Assembly: GCF_900185645.1 (NCBI RefSeq)
Contig: NZ_FYAM01000023.1
Location: 620,001 to 684,000, forward strand
DNA: 64,000 nucleotides
Reading direction: 5' to 3'
Source: Clostridium sp. BSD9I1
Lineage (GTDB): Bacteria; Bacillota; Clostridia; Clostridiales; Clostridiaceae
Under the pieces are notes generated by a model. The model made no database searches, was not told the DNA's origin, and worked only from the letters and a program-made list of their open reading frames with translations. Shown one piece after another: positions 33,459-42,363 of this stretch (its first letter is position 1; every line of letters begins with the position of its first letter). The position numbers were made by a program, and so were the translations under genes.

Positions 33459-34112
33459 TTACTTAACATGGATCTTAACAACGGCATTTGTTCCTGGAAG
33501 AATTTTGCTGTCAAAATCATCAAGTTCAATTTTTATTGATATTCTTTGAACTACCTTTGTAAATGTACCGCTGGTTGATGATGATAAAAGTGATAAAGCT
33601 GAATTTGAAACTTCTCCTATAGATTTAACTTTTCCAGTAAATTTTTTAGAGCTATATTGATCTATAGCTATCTCAACAGGTTGTCCAACTTTTACTTTCC
33701 CAAGTTTTGTTTCTTCTATATTAGCGGCTATGTATATTTTGCTAGGATCCATTAAAGTAATTAAAATTTGACCTTGTGATAAAAGTTCTCCAACAGTTCC
33801 CTGTCTTTTTACAACAACACCGTTAATAGGTGATCTCACCAAGGATTGTTCAACACTTGTATCTGGAAGACCATTCATATCTTGACTAGCTAGTATTTCA
33901 TTTTTTGTGACCTTATCGCCTTCATCTACATTTAATTCTAATAATTTCCCTGAAATTTGAGGTGTCACGCTCACAAAATCAGCACTAACTTTTGCATCTT
34001 CAGTTGAAACATAATTTGTATTTTGATACCAATAATAGTATACTATCCCGCCTAATGCTACTAACATTACCATTAATATTCCAATAATCAACGTCTTACG
34101 TTTTTCCTTCAT
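33459..34112 (-). CDS. HlyD/EmrA-type membrane fusion protein
   Basis: 217-residue adaptor: an N-terminal membrane helix (KTLIIGILMVMLVALGGIVYYY), then SVTPQISGKLLELNVDEGDKV (biotinyl-lipoyl-like half), ASQDMNGLPDTSVEQSLVRS, INGVVVKRQGTVGELLSQGQ (second lipoyl half) and a beta-barrel domain. The usual coiled-coil hairpin is nearly absent, so it is short for an EmrA. It lies 12 nt upstream of the MFS gene. Confidence 0.9.
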   Translation of the reverse strand: MKEKRKTLIIGILMVMLVALGGIVYYYWYQNTNYVSTEDAKVSADFVSVTPQISGKLLELNVDEGDKVTKNEILASQDMNGLPDTSVEQSLVRSPINGVVVKRQGTVGELLSQGQILITLMDPSKIYIAANIEETKLGKVKVGQPVEIAIDQYSSKKFTGKVKSIGEVSNSALSLLSSSTSGTFTKVVQRISIKIELDDFDSKILPGTNAVVKIHVK

Positions 34113-34131
34113 ATTATAATCACCTCTTTCG

Positions 34132-35118
34132 TTATTTCTTTAATCCAATCTCTGCCAACATTCCCGGTTTTAGTTGAGACTTCGGATCAGCTAATGATAC
34201 CTTAACTAAAACATTTCTGCTTTGAGAATTTAATTTAGTATTTATCACTAATATTTTTCCTTTAAATTCAGTTTTTTCTACTTCAGCTACTTTGACAACC
34301 ACATCTTGTCCTTCTTTAAGACCATTTACAATATCCAGTGGAGCATAAGCATTTACAACTAAAGAATCATGATTAGATATTGAAGCAAGGCTTGCACCTG
34401 GTGAAGCTATTTCACCAACATTAATATTTTTAGAATTTACAACTCCTGAAATTGGAGATGTTATAACTCCATTATTCAGTGCAGTTTGTGCTATTTTTAA
34501 AGCTGCCTCTGCTTGCTGCACTTGCGCTTTGTAAACATTTACAGTAGTTTCTGTTACACCATTTTTAAGTATATTTAATTGTTCCTGTGCTGATTTCTTT
34601 TGCGTCTCAGCTGCAACAACTTGTTGATGGGCTGCTTCTAACTGCTGCTGCGTATTTATTCCTTCTTCAACTAAAACTTTCATTCGTTCATAATTTTTGG
34701 TTACAACTTTATAATTTTCAGTTGCACTATCTAGTGATGCTTGTGCTTGAGAAATTTGTTCAGGGCGTATACTATTTACCGCATTAGCTAAGTTTGCATT
34801 GGCAGTATTCACTGCTGCTTGAGCCTGACCAACTTGAGCTTGTAAATCTGTTGTATCTAATTTAATAACAACATCTCCTTGGTTAACTTTTGACCCAACA
34901 TTGATTAATACTTCAGAAACTCTTGCTGAAATTTTTGAAGCTATATTCACCTGATCATTTGTATCAATTTTCCCAGCCATTATGTATTTATTTTTGGTAT
35001 TTTGCTCAATAGTTTTAGTAGTTTCTTCGCTCTTATTTGTACTAACACTGCTAGTTGCACTACAACCATTTAATACCATTGTTAAAGTTAAACAAAGTAA
35101 AAAAGTAACTTTCTTCAT
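34132..35118 (-). CDS. Lipoprotein membrane fusion protein (RND/HlyD adaptor type)
   Basis: 328 residues. The lipoprotein signal LTLTMVLNGCSATSS gives a lipid-anchored Cys at 19. Then come a lipoyl half (SARVSEVLINVGSKVNQGDV), a long Ala/Gln-rich coiled coil (about 85-210), a second lipoyl half (NNGVITSPISGVVNSKNINV) and a barrel with KPGMLAEIGLKK. It differs from the 217-residue adaptor by having the coiled coil, so the two may work together. It is the first gene of the operon opposite tetR. Confidence 0.9.
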   Translation of the reverse strand: MKKVTFLLCLTLTMVLNGCSATSSVSTNKSEETTKTIEQNTKNKYIMAGKIDTNDQVNIASKISARVSEVLINVGSKVNQGDVVIKLDTTDLQAQVGQAQAAVNTANANLANAVNSIRPEQISQAQASLDSATENYKVVTKNYERMKVLVEEGINTQQQLEAAHQQVVAAETQKKSAQEQLNILKNGVTETTVNVYKAQVQQAEAALKIAQTALNNGVITSPISGVVNSKNINVGEIASPGASLASISNHDSLVVNAYAPLDIVNGLKEGQDVVVKVAEVEKTEFKGKILVINTKLNSQSRNVLVKVSLADPKSQLKPGMLAEIGLKK

Positions 35119-35214
35119 ATTATTCCTCCATATTAAAATTATTTAACTATATAGATTTTTGCAGTAAATACAACATTAGCTAATGCTCCAATAGTCATAC
35201 TATTACAAAAATAA

Positions 35215-35262
35215 GTTACACTATGTAATTTACGTTTTTAAGTATAAATTACACAGTGTAAC
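35215..35262. promoter_or_regulatory. Operator-like inverted repeat between the efflux operon and tetR
   Basis: GTTACACTATGTAATTTA (35215-35232) and TAAATTACACAGTGTAAC (35245-35262) form an 18-bp imperfect inverted repeat in the divergent promoter region. Each arm contains a TTACACnnTGTAA-type partial palindrome. It is the probable TetR binding site. Confidence 0.7.
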
Positions 35263-35351
35263 TTGTCAATATTTTTATCATATTTTGCCAACTTGTCAGT
35301 TCACACTTCATTTGTTATTATATAATTGTCAATTCACAAGGAGGTGCCAAA

Positions 35352-36002
35352 ATGGTGTTTAAACGCGCACGCAGCGAAGAGCAAAAAAATATTAGGCGTG
35401 ACCAAATCATTGAAGCCACCATTAGGCTACTGGAAAATGAACCATTAGAAAAAATCACTCTGGCTTCAATTGCTAGTGAACTGAATTTTTCAAGAGCAAA
35501 TTTATATAAATATGTAACTACTAGGGAAGAAATTTTCCTATGGATTGTTGCCTCAGATGCTGAAAAGTGGGTAGAAGGACTCCAACAGAGCTTGGAAAAC
35601 TATGATCATTTGGAACTTAAGACTTTTTGCTATATTTGGGCAGAACAAATATATCAGAATAAGCGCCTAGTTAAGCTGTTTTCTCTTTTAACTATAGTGC
35701 TTGAAAAATCTTCAACTTTAACCGCATTTGAGACATTTAAGCAAGATTTTTATAGCAATTTTAGCCAGCTGAGAGTTATTATAAAAAGATTACTGCCTGA
35801 CTTATCTAATGAACAGTTTAGGTACTTTATTCACTATCAAATGCATTATGCTTTAGGACAATTTTCTTCTATTGTTTCAAATGAAAAACAGCGTCAGGCA
35901 TTAAAGGTAGCTAAATCATCCTGCCATAAACGTGATTTTGTATCAGAATTTGCAGAGTATCTTGAGGTAATTATCACAGGGCTTCAAACAGTAAAAAAAT
36001 AG
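35352..36002 (+). CDS. TetR-family regulator of the DHA2 efflux operon
   Basis: 216 residues. The helix-turn-helix lies at residues 17-62 (IIEATIRLLENEPLEKITLA, ELNFSRANLYKYVTTREEIF), and the ligand-binding C-terminal domain has the TetR_C pattern with many aromatics. It is divergent from the fusion-protein/MFS operon, with a strong inverted repeat between them, so it probably represses that operon and itself. AAGGAGGTG lies upstream of the ATG. Confidence 0.9.
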   Translation: MVFKRARSEEQKNIRRDQIIEATIRLLENEPLEKITLASIASELNFSRANLYKYVTTREEIFLWIVASDAEKWVEGLQQSLENYDHLELKTFCYIWAEQIYQNKRLVKLFSLLTIVLEKSSTLTAFETFKQDFYSNFSQLRVIIKRLLPDLSNEQFRYFIHYQMHYALGQFSSIVSNEKQRQALKVAKSSCHKRDFVSEFAEYLEVIITGLQTVKK

Positions 36003-36021
36003 CCCCCTAAAACTAAGGGGG
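36003..36021 (+). terminator. Terminator of the tetR gene
   Basis: CCCCCTAA/CTAAGGGGG hairpin overlapping the stop codon and followed by GTTTAG. It is short but GC-rich. Confidence 0.6.
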
Positions 36022-36087
36022 TTTAGAGCCTTGCTTGTTGTGCTTTAGTTCAGAACCAAAAATAACTTTAGAGTTTTTCAGCATTTA

Positions 36088-36999
36088 TTAATCATTTAAT
36101 GATAATTCAGCTTTGAATATTATTACAGCATTTCCAGAAACCTTAACTTCAACAGGTTCCTTATCTTCTATTTTCACCTCAACTTCAATAACACCTGTTC
36201 GGTTTATAGCTTCCCCTTGTTTAGCCTTGAATCTAAACAAACAATTATTGTGCTTGACAAGATTATGATGCACAAGATACGCACCTAAAGGCCCATTTGC
36301 ATTACCAGTGACAGGATCTTCATTGATACCTATTGCAGGTGCAAACATTCTACCGTGTATTAATATATCACTATCTTGTGAATTAACCGTAAAAACATAG
36401 TACCCATTACATTTAATAATTTTACTCAATCTAGAAAGTGCATCATAGTTTGGCTTTAATGTGTTTAAAATATCAATGCTTTTTATTCCAATCATTACCT
36501 TAGAATGACCTGTTGAGACAATTTGGATTTCGTAGTTTTCCAGCAAATCATTATTTTTTATATTAAGAGCTGATAAAAGTTCTTTTTTATCTTCTCCATC
36601 AATAACTGTGCCAAATTCAACTTGCCCCTGTGTCATAACAATTTTGTAATCATCATTTTCTCTTATTACGTCTACAGGCAAAATTCCAGCACCTGTTTTA
36701 TGATAAACTCTTGAAGTTCCCAGTCCATTTTCAACAGCACGTGCATAATGAGCCGCAATAGTAGCATGTCCACAAATTGGCACTTCATTTGTTGGAGTGA
36801 AAAACCGTATATGAGCATCATATTCATTGCTATTTGAAGAAAAGATAAAGGCTGTCTCAGAGTTATTAAGTTCTCTAGCTATTTTTTGCATTTCGTAATC
36901 AGTTAATCCATCTGCATTTGTTATTACACCTGCTGGATTTCCTGTGAATTTTTCCTTTGTAAATGAATCAATTTGATATAAATTATATTGTCTTGTCAT
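36088..36999 (-). CDS. PhzF-family isomerase/epimerase-like protein
   Basis: 303 residues with the PhzF signatures FTGNPAGVITN (about residue 16), NNSETAFIF with the catalytic Glu position, FFTPTNEVPICGHATIAAHY and INEDPVTGNANGPLGAYLVH. Family members isomerise or epimerise small acids; here the role is unknown. ATG at 36999 follows AGGGGGAAAATC. An upstream extension of 30 codons is open but lacks a ribosome site. Confidence 0.92.
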   Translation of the reverse strand: MTRQYNLYQIDSFTKEKFTGNPAGVITNADGLTDYEMQKIARELNNSETAFIFSSNSNEYDAHIRFFTPTNEVPICGHATIAAHYARAVENGLGTSRVYHKTGAGILPVDVIRENDDYKIVMTQGQVEFGTVIDGEDKKELLSALNIKNNDLLENYEIQIVSTGHSKVMIGIKSIDILNTLKPNYDALSRLSKIIKCNGYYVFTVNSQDSDILIHGRMFAPAIGINEDPVTGNANGPLGAYLVHHNLVKHNNCLFRFKAKQGEAINRTGVIEVEVKIEDKEPVEVKVSGNAVIIFKAELSLND

Positions 37000-37120
37000 G
37001 ATTTTCCCCCTAAATATATCATAAATTTTTAGATTATATTTCAAATCATTAGTTTGCACAAATAAATTGCTAGTATTTTCACTTGACATGTTAAAATGAG
37101 AAGCTTATGAATCAATTACC

Positions 37121-37732
37121 TTATATTTTTTTAACGATATATTCAACTAATCCTTGTCTAATTATTTCACCTTTATATATTCTTTCAAAAACTCTATTTT
37201 CTTTATATATTATTTCCATACCGTAGAAATATCTATCTGGCTCACATTCTTCAAAATAGGAATGTATTACAGAAATATCATCTTCTATTTGATCATATTG
37301 ATTTTCACCAAGGTCTACGCCTTGTCCACAGCGAAAATCTTTTGTGGTAAGAAAATTTACAAAAAGCAACCCGTTTTGTTTTAATACTCGTTTCATTTCA
37401 TTTATAGATTTTGAAACATCTGATTTTACCATATGAAATACTGAATTATAGGAATAAACAAAACTAAATGTTTCATTTTCAAATTTTAAATTCCTCATAT
37501 CTCCAAGTTCAATATTTAAGTTCTGGATTTTTTTATTTGCGTATTCATTAGCTTTTTCTAATTGTTTAGTATTAAATTCTATTCCATGCGTTACATATCC
37601 ATATTCTGAAAACAAGCTTAGCGGTGGACAATTACCTCCTGCACCACAGTCTAATACTACCTTATCCATATTTGTTTCATTACAGAACATGATAAATCTA
37701 TACAATGATATTTGTCTAAATATTTCACCCAT
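37121..37732 (-). CDS. Class I SAM-dependent methyltransferase
   Basis: 203 residues: VVLDCGAGGNCPPLSLFSEY (motif I), THGIEFNTKQLEKANEYA (motif II), FSFVYSYNSVFHMVKSDV (motif IV) and EMKRVLKQNGLLFVNFL (motif VI). It belongs to the same broad family as 23575 but has only weak similarity to it. It lies between PhzF and DUF4180 on the minus strand. The substrate is unknown. Confidence 0.87.
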   Translation of the reverse strand: MGEIFRQISLYRFIMFCNETNMDKVVLDCGAGGNCPPLSLFSEYGYVTHGIEFNTKQLEKANEYANKKIQNLNIELGDMRNLKFENETFSFVYSYNSVFHMVKSDVSKSINEMKRVLKQNGLLFVNFLTTKDFRCGQGVDLGENQYDQIEDDISVIHSYFEECEPDRYFYGMEIIYKENRVFERIYKGEIIRQGLVEYIVKKI

Positions 37733-37780
37733 CTTATGTTTTTCCCCTTATTTACCAGTTAATTATATTAATATAAAAGC

Positions 37781-38146
37781 TTAAGCATTACTCAATTTTT
37801 CAATAGCTTGTTTTTCATTCTCCAAGAAAAATATGTCTTTTCCTTTGTTACTCTCATAGATGAAATCCCTTAAGCTCTTACTTGAATACATAGAAAAATC
37901 ACCGACTATTGCAATTTTCATATGATAGTTAATAAACTTTTGCAAAATTTCTCCTGCAAGTCGTGTTTTTAAATCAAAAAACTCCTCACATATTAAAGAC
38001 TTATTTATAATTGTACGATCACAATCTGTTTCATATCTTACCGTTCCAATGAAATCCAGCGATGACTGAACATCAGTTATCAAAATCTCGCTGCTATTTA
38101 TAATAGCAATCTCTACATTATTTTCTTTTACCTTAGCTATTTTCAT
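37781..38146 (-). CDS. DUF4180 protein
   Basis: 121 residues of the DUF4180 family: SSEILITDVQSSLDFIGTVR, IINKSLICEEFFDLKTRLAG (the conserved FFDLKTRLAGEILQKF), KIAIVGDFSMYSSKSLRDFI and IYESNKGKDIFFL. These single-domain proteins are widespread in Firmicutes and Proteobacteria and have no known function. It lies in an operon-like position downstream of the excisionase-type gene. Confidence 0.9.
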   Translation of the reverse strand: MKIAKVKENNVEIAIINSSEILITDVQSSLDFIGTVRYETDCDRTIINKSLICEEFFDLKTRLAGEILQKFINYHMKIAIVGDFSMYSSKSLRDFIYESNKGKDIFFLENEKQAIEKLSNA

Positions 38147-38217
38147 AATTGTCCTCCAATAAATTAATATTTTTCATTGCACTATATACATATTTTTATG
38201 TAGAACTTGGCAGCACT

Positions 38218-38697
38218 TTATTGTTCTACAAGCATTGAAATAGTGTCTAACATACTTTCTATAAATTTTACACTGCCCCAAAGAATTACTCTTAATCTTT
38301 TATCATTCTCATCATACTTTATATTAACTGTAGATCTTCCCATTTCTGGATCTTTGCAATTTGCTATAGCTATAATTGTATTTGATATTCTCATATAGTC
38401 ATCTTTTCCAGTTTCCTTAATATCTATTACTGTTGATACATTTATCCTATCTGATATAGTATCTTCTTCATCACTTGTAGTGAAGTAATCAACATTTAAT
38501 TCCTCATTTATTTTTTCACTTCCCATTTTACCACTGTTTCTTTCCATAAAGGTACTTAAATCATGTCCTGATATTCTCCATTGCTTTCCAACTTTGCTTG
38601 CCCCAAGTTTGCCTTCAGTTATAAATTTTCTTATGGTTTTATGATGCATACCTAACAATTCTGCAACTTGATCTATTGTATAGAACTTATCTTCCAT
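38218..38697 (-). CDS. Excisionase-type helix-turn-helix regulator
   Basis: 159 residues. The N-terminal 50 form a MerR/excisionase-type winged helix (FYTIDQVAELLGMHHKTIRK, GKLGASKVGKQWRISGHDLS). The C-terminal 90 residues (DDYMRISNTIIAIANCKDPE, VNIKYDENDKRLRVILWGSV) form an alpha/beta domain of unknown type. The promoter region carries helically phased TATTGCA repeats, suggesting cooperative autoregulation. No integrase is nearby. Confidence 0.82.
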   Translation of the reverse strand: MEDKFYTIDQVAELLGMHHKTIRKFITEGKLGASKVGKQWRISGHDLSTFMERNSGKMGSEKINEELNVDYFTTSDEEDTISDRINVSTVIDIKETGKDDYMRISNTIIAIANCKDPEMGRSTVNIKYDENDKRLRVILWGSVKFIESMLDTISMLVEQ

Positions 38698-38770
38698 TAT
38701 GCTTTTTCATCCTTCCACAATTACTTTATATCCAAATTATAATAAACCTTCCCTATATAGTCAATTATTT

Positions 38771-38838
38771 TATTGCACTTTATTGCATTTTCTTAGATTT
38801 TATTGAACCCCATTGCATCTTACTTAGATTTTATTACA
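38771..38838 (-). repeat. Iteron-like TATTGCA direct repeats upstream of the HTH gene
   Basis: TATTGCA at 38771 and 38781, TATTGAA at 38801, CATTGCA at 38811 and TATTACA at 38832. Start-to-start spacings are 10, 20, 10 and 21 bp, so all face one side of the helix. ACTTAGATTTTATT and TCTTAGATTTTATT recur within it. It is a probable cooperative binding site for the adjacent regulator. Confidence 0.6.
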
Positions 38839-39086
38839 TTTCTTTTGTACATATCTCATTCCAAATCCTCTTGTATACAGTTTTCGTAACTATTTTATGA
38901 AAACCGTGTTTTCTCATAATCATTACAGAATTATTTATTAGATTGAATGCTTATCTTCAAACATGTTATGATTTCACTATGGCATGCCAATAAAAATTAT
39001 ATTTTAAGATAACCTTCAGAAAAAAACTGAAGGCAAGGTCTTATTTACTTAAATTAATAATAAAAATTACACATGTTAGAAAAGAG
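38839..39086. other. Intergenic region before the FusB-like gene
   Basis: AT-rich divergent promoter region. The only clear structure is a CCTTCAG/CTGAAGG hairpin at 39013-39033 in the leader of the plus-strand gene, possibly a regulatory leader. No open frame with a ribosome site was seen. Confidence 0.5.
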
Positions 39087-39098
39087 GTGCCGGATTTT

Positions 39099-39758
39099 AT
39101 GAAAGCTTTTATAGAAAAATATAAGTATAACTATATAAAAAAATGTTTGCTTAATTTAAAAAATGCTTTAAGAGATTGTGTAGATATTAATGTTGTTGAA
39201 GTAAATAAAGCATATACACATAATAAAATATTAGGTATTTTTGAAAATTTATCTGAGGAGGAAAAGGAACTACTTGATATTAGCAAAATAAATAATCCTT
39301 CACAAATTGATAATTATTTATCCGAGTTGAATGAGTATGTATACGGTATGCCAAATATTACCAAGTCACAAATTAATAAATTATTCAAAAAAGAAAAGAA
39401 TTTTAAATTACCAAATTTAAGTGAGCAGGATTCAAAGAATGTATATTTAGGTTGGATTGATGAATCTACTAGAAAACTATTCATAGCTTACAATATGGAT
39501 GACAAGCTTATCGGTATGGTGTGCAAAGTTCCAAGTTATGGTTCCAACAACACTCATGTGTGCGCGCTTTGTAATCATGTAGGTCTTGAAGATGAAGTAG
39601 CCTTTGTTTCATCTATCTGTAAAACATCTAATAGCAGAGAAGGTGCCTATAAGTCCATAGGCTTTAATATATGTTTAGATAGCCAGAAGTGTAATGATCG
39701 AATTGTGTCTGTTGAAAAGCTTGAGGAAATTTTAAAGGATGTTAATAATATAAAATAA
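39099..39758 (+). CDS. FusB/FBP-family elongation factor G-binding protein
   Basis: 219 residues resembling FusB/FusC (about 213). The N-terminal helical domain (INKLFKKEKNFKLPNLSEQD) is followed by a C-terminal treble-clef zinc domain with HVCALCNHVG and NICLDSQKCNDRI (Cys pairs), and EVAFVSSICKT between. FusB-type proteins release EF-G from the ribosome and protect against fusidic acid; whether this copy does so is unknown. ATG at 39099 is used because AAAGAGGTG lies upstream. Confidence 0.78.
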   Translation: MKAFIEKYKYNYIKKCLLNLKNALRDCVDINVVEVNKAYTHNKILGIFENLSEEEKELLDISKINNPSQIDNYLSELNEYVYGMPNITKSQINKLFKKEKNFKLPNLSEQDSKNVYLGWIDESTRKLFIAYNMDDKLIGMVCKVPSYGSNNTHVCALCNHVGLEDEVAFVSSICKTSNSREGAYKSIGFNICLDSQKCNDRIVSVEKLEEILKDVNNIK

Positions 39759-39812
39759 CAGTGCCATACATATTGACATTCTTTCTACCAATTATTATGT
39801 TGCTTATAAAAG

Positions 39813-39846
39813 TAGCCTTAGCCTAGTAATATCACTAGTTAAGGCT
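39813..39846 (+). terminator. Terminator of the FusB-like gene (repeat family T2)
   Basis: TAGCCTTAGCCTAGT pairs with ACTAGTTAAGGCT and is followed by GTTCTTTATAT. About 30 of 34 bases match the hairpin at 56641-56674, so terminators of this kind are dispersed. Confidence 0.7.
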
Positions 39847-39903
39847 GTTCTTTATATATAGAATTAAATTTCTTACCTTTCACAAATAACTTAGCAAAAA
39901 AAC

Positions 39904-39931
39904 AAGCACTAATACGTCAAAATTAGTGCTT
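39904..39931 (-). terminator. Terminator of the tetR-dikinase operon
   Basis: AAGCACTAAT/ATTAGTGCTT arms with GTTTTTTTGC downstream on the minus strand. Confidence 0.85.
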
Positions 39932-39993
39932 TATTCTCAATTATTATATACTATTTTCATTCTCACTGATGACACGTAGCTTTTCCACACACA

Positions 39994-42351
39994 TTATTCC
40001 AATATCTGTACAGTTCCTTGACCTCCATCAACTAGTACCCGAGTCCCTGTCTTAAGTCTTATAGTAGCATTTCCACAACCTACAACAGCTGGAATACCAA
40101 GCTCTCGAGCTACAATTGCAGCGTGGGACAAAGGTGCTCCTACATCAGTTATTACTGCTGCAGCCCTAGGGAATAAAGGGGTCCAACCTACATTAGTTGT
40201 CGTAGCAACCAAAATTTCTCCTGATTGAAGCTTTTCTCCTTCTTCGGGGCTTACCAGAATACGTACTGTTCCTTCTACTCTACCCGCTGCTCCTGAAAAA
40301 CCCTTTAATACTTCAGAATCAGGTGCAATAGTAATTGACATGGTTGCATCATAGAAATCCATTCTTCTATTTGAATCCTTCATCCATTCACAAGGATTGA
40401 AGCGTCCTCGAATAATTGATGGGAATGGGGGCATAGATTTATATTTCTCATAATTTTCTTTTCTTGCTGGAACATATTCTACTTTTACATCTCTATTAGA
40501 CAATAAATGTTCTACTTCATTAATATAGAGAAAAAATACATCCTCCCCTATTCCTGTAATCTCACCTACCCTAATTGTAAATGCTCTAAGAACTCTAAAT
40601 ACCCTTACGAACTCTGAACGGCATGCTTCTCTAATACGAGCACCTTCTGATGCTTTTGCTATCTGCTTTTCAAGCCATTTTACTTTGTTCGGAAAACGCT
40701 CCTGAAACCTCTTCCAAGCCTGTTCATATTGAATATGCTGCTTCTTTAGAAGTTTATCTACATCAGTATTAGAATCCTTAAATTCCTCAATCTGCCTTTC
40801 AAGCCAGTTTGCATCCTCCAAAGAATCGGCAATTGATAGCTCGAACTCATGAGGGCCTCGATGCCCATTTTGTTTAAGATATTCCTCACGGCTCATTTCT
40901 CCATTAACAATCTTTGATATGCCTACAACTGGCCCAAGGCTTGCCAGCTCTGAATCCCCCCTTAGGTTAGATAGAAGTGTATTAGCATCTTCAGTCCCAA
41001 CCAACTTTGTAAGCTTTTTGCTCAATGTCAAAGCAAGAACAGCTTTAGTCCCACTAATAATCAGTCCCCACCAAGCCTTTTTATTATAGGGCTCAAGCTC
41101 ATGCTTCCATAGTGTAAGTAGTTCTTCCTTTGTATTTACTTTTTTTATTTCTTTAGTCACCTCCCTGCACCATCCCGGTGTACTTTGAATATACTGAGGC
41201 ATGTTTTTTGAAATTTCTCGATACATTTTAAAGTAATATTTTACTCTCGGAAAGATCTTTTTTATTAAATCAACCCTATTAAATGGATAAACCGGAATTG
41301 TTAGTCCTTCTGGTAATTGGCCGAAAACCTCACTAATCATTTTTTGTGCTAACTTTGAACTACCATATAATGCAATAACAGCTGATAATCTCTGACTAAT
41401 ATTTGAGTATATTCTTCCACAAATATTACCCGACCATAAATAATATCCTGGTATAAAACCAGATTCAATATCTAGCGACCTTACAATACTCCAAGTCAAT
41501 GGAGTAACAACATCTGGAATTGCTTCTCCCACATTTGTATTTACCCAAATAGCATCTCCAGCTAAGCTCTCGTTTATTTCATAGGTATCTAAATTTCCGG
41601 AAGTAACTGTGGTTATGGGTCTTGCCTGCAAAAGATATAGTTTTCCATTCGCTACAGCCCATTCGATATCCTGAGAGTTTCCCAGTTCCTTCTCAAGCTT
41701 TTCTGCATATTGATACAAGTTACGAGCATATTTCTTAAACTCATCAGGACCATCATATTTTCCCTTTGGCCTATTTAGTTTAAAATCATATGCATTCTTT
41801 TCTCCAGAAACAAGCTGTTCTCCCAATCCATGTACGTAGTTGCCTATCATACTTGAATAACTGCCTGTTATAGGATCGGCAGTAAACAATACCCCTGAAA
41901 TTTCAGACTGTACCATAAGCTGTATAACTACTGATATCTGATGAACCTGATCCATACCTTGAACAGAGCTATAAGCTCTTACTCGCTCTGATTCTCTTGA
42001 CCTAAAAACTACATCAATGGCTTTCTTTATATCTTTATCCGTTTCAACATTAAGAATAGTTTCAAACTCCCCTGCAAATGAGGCTTTGACTGAATCTTCA
42101 CTTAAAGCTGATGATCTTACCGCAAATAGAGCTCCTTCATTTTTATTTCTAATATCACCTAATAAAGCTTGCACCTCATTCCAGGCCTGATCACTAAGTT
42201 TTTCATTTTCAAAAGCAGAGGGTAAAATAACAAAACCGTCTGGAACTGGATATCCCTCTTGATGCATCTTTGCCAGCATGCGACCTTTTCCTCCTGCATA
42301 TATTTGTAACTCAGGAGTTAAAGCTTTAAAGCTTTTAACCATATTCTCCAC
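39994..42351 (-). CDS. PEP-utilising dikinase of the rifampicin-phosphotransferase type
   Basis: 785 residues with the order ATP-grasp (PPDK_N, residues 1-250: YAGGKGRMLAKMHQEGYPVP, FAVRSSALSEDSVKASFAGE, VLFTADPITG, DIEWAVANGKLYLLQARPIT), a long middle domain, and a C-terminal mobile His domain (VGAPLSHAAIVARELGIPAV, His near 743). A His domain at the C-terminus without a PEP barrel is the layout of rifampicin phosphotransferase, not PEP synthase. The middle domain differs from the true Rph at the right edge, so the substrate may differ. It is read as an operon with a TetR. The start is GTG 42351 (ATG 42342 is the alternative). Confidence 0.82.
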   Translation of the reverse strand: MENMVKSFKALTPELQIYAGGKGRMLAKMHQEGYPVPDGFVILPSAFENEKLSDQAWNEVQALLGDIRNKNEGALFAVRSSALSEDSVKASFAGEFETILNVETDKDIKKAIDVVFRSRESERVRAYSSVQGMDQVHQISVVIQLMVQSEISGVLFTADPITGSYSSMIGNYVHGLGEQLVSGEKNAYDFKLNRPKGKYDGPDEFKKYARNLYQYAEKLEKELGNSQDIEWAVANGKLYLLQARPITTVTSGNLDTYEINESLAGDAIWVNTNVGEAIPDVVTPLTWSIVRSLDIESGFIPGYYLWSGNICGRIYSNISQRLSAVIALYGSSKLAQKMISEVFGQLPEGLTIPVYPFNRVDLIKKIFPRVKYYFKMYREISKNMPQYIQSTPGWCREVTKEIKKVNTKEELLTLWKHELEPYNKKAWWGLIISGTKAVLALTLSKKLTKLVGTEDANTLLSNLRGDSELASLGPVVGISKIVNGEMSREEYLKQNGHRGPHEFELSIADSLEDANWLERQIEEFKDSNTDVDKLLKKQHIQYEQAWKRFQERFPNKVKWLEKQIAKASEGARIREACRSEFVRVFRVLRAFTIRVGEITGIGEDVFFLYINEVEHLLSNRDVKVEYVPARKENYEKYKSMPPFPSIIRGRFNPCEWMKDSNRRMDFYDATMSITIAPDSEVLKGFSGAAGRVEGTVRILVSPEEGEKLQSGEILVATTTNVGWTPLFPRAAAVITDVGAPLSHAAIVARELGIPAVVGCGNATIRLKTGTRVLVDGGQGTVQILE

Positions 42352-42363
42352 AATAAACCCTCC

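Noticed and set aside
38205..38220. GGCAGCACTTTA at the HTH stop as another R8-like repeat
   Set aside because: Only about ten bases match and there is no head element; probably chance.
38218..38697. Prophage or integrative element marker
   Set aside because: The excisionase-type HTH gene is alone; no integrase, attachment-site duplication or phage gene occurs in the window.
39994..42351. PEP synthase (ppsA)
   Set aside because: The phospho-His domain is at the extreme C-terminus and the PEP-binding barrel is missing.
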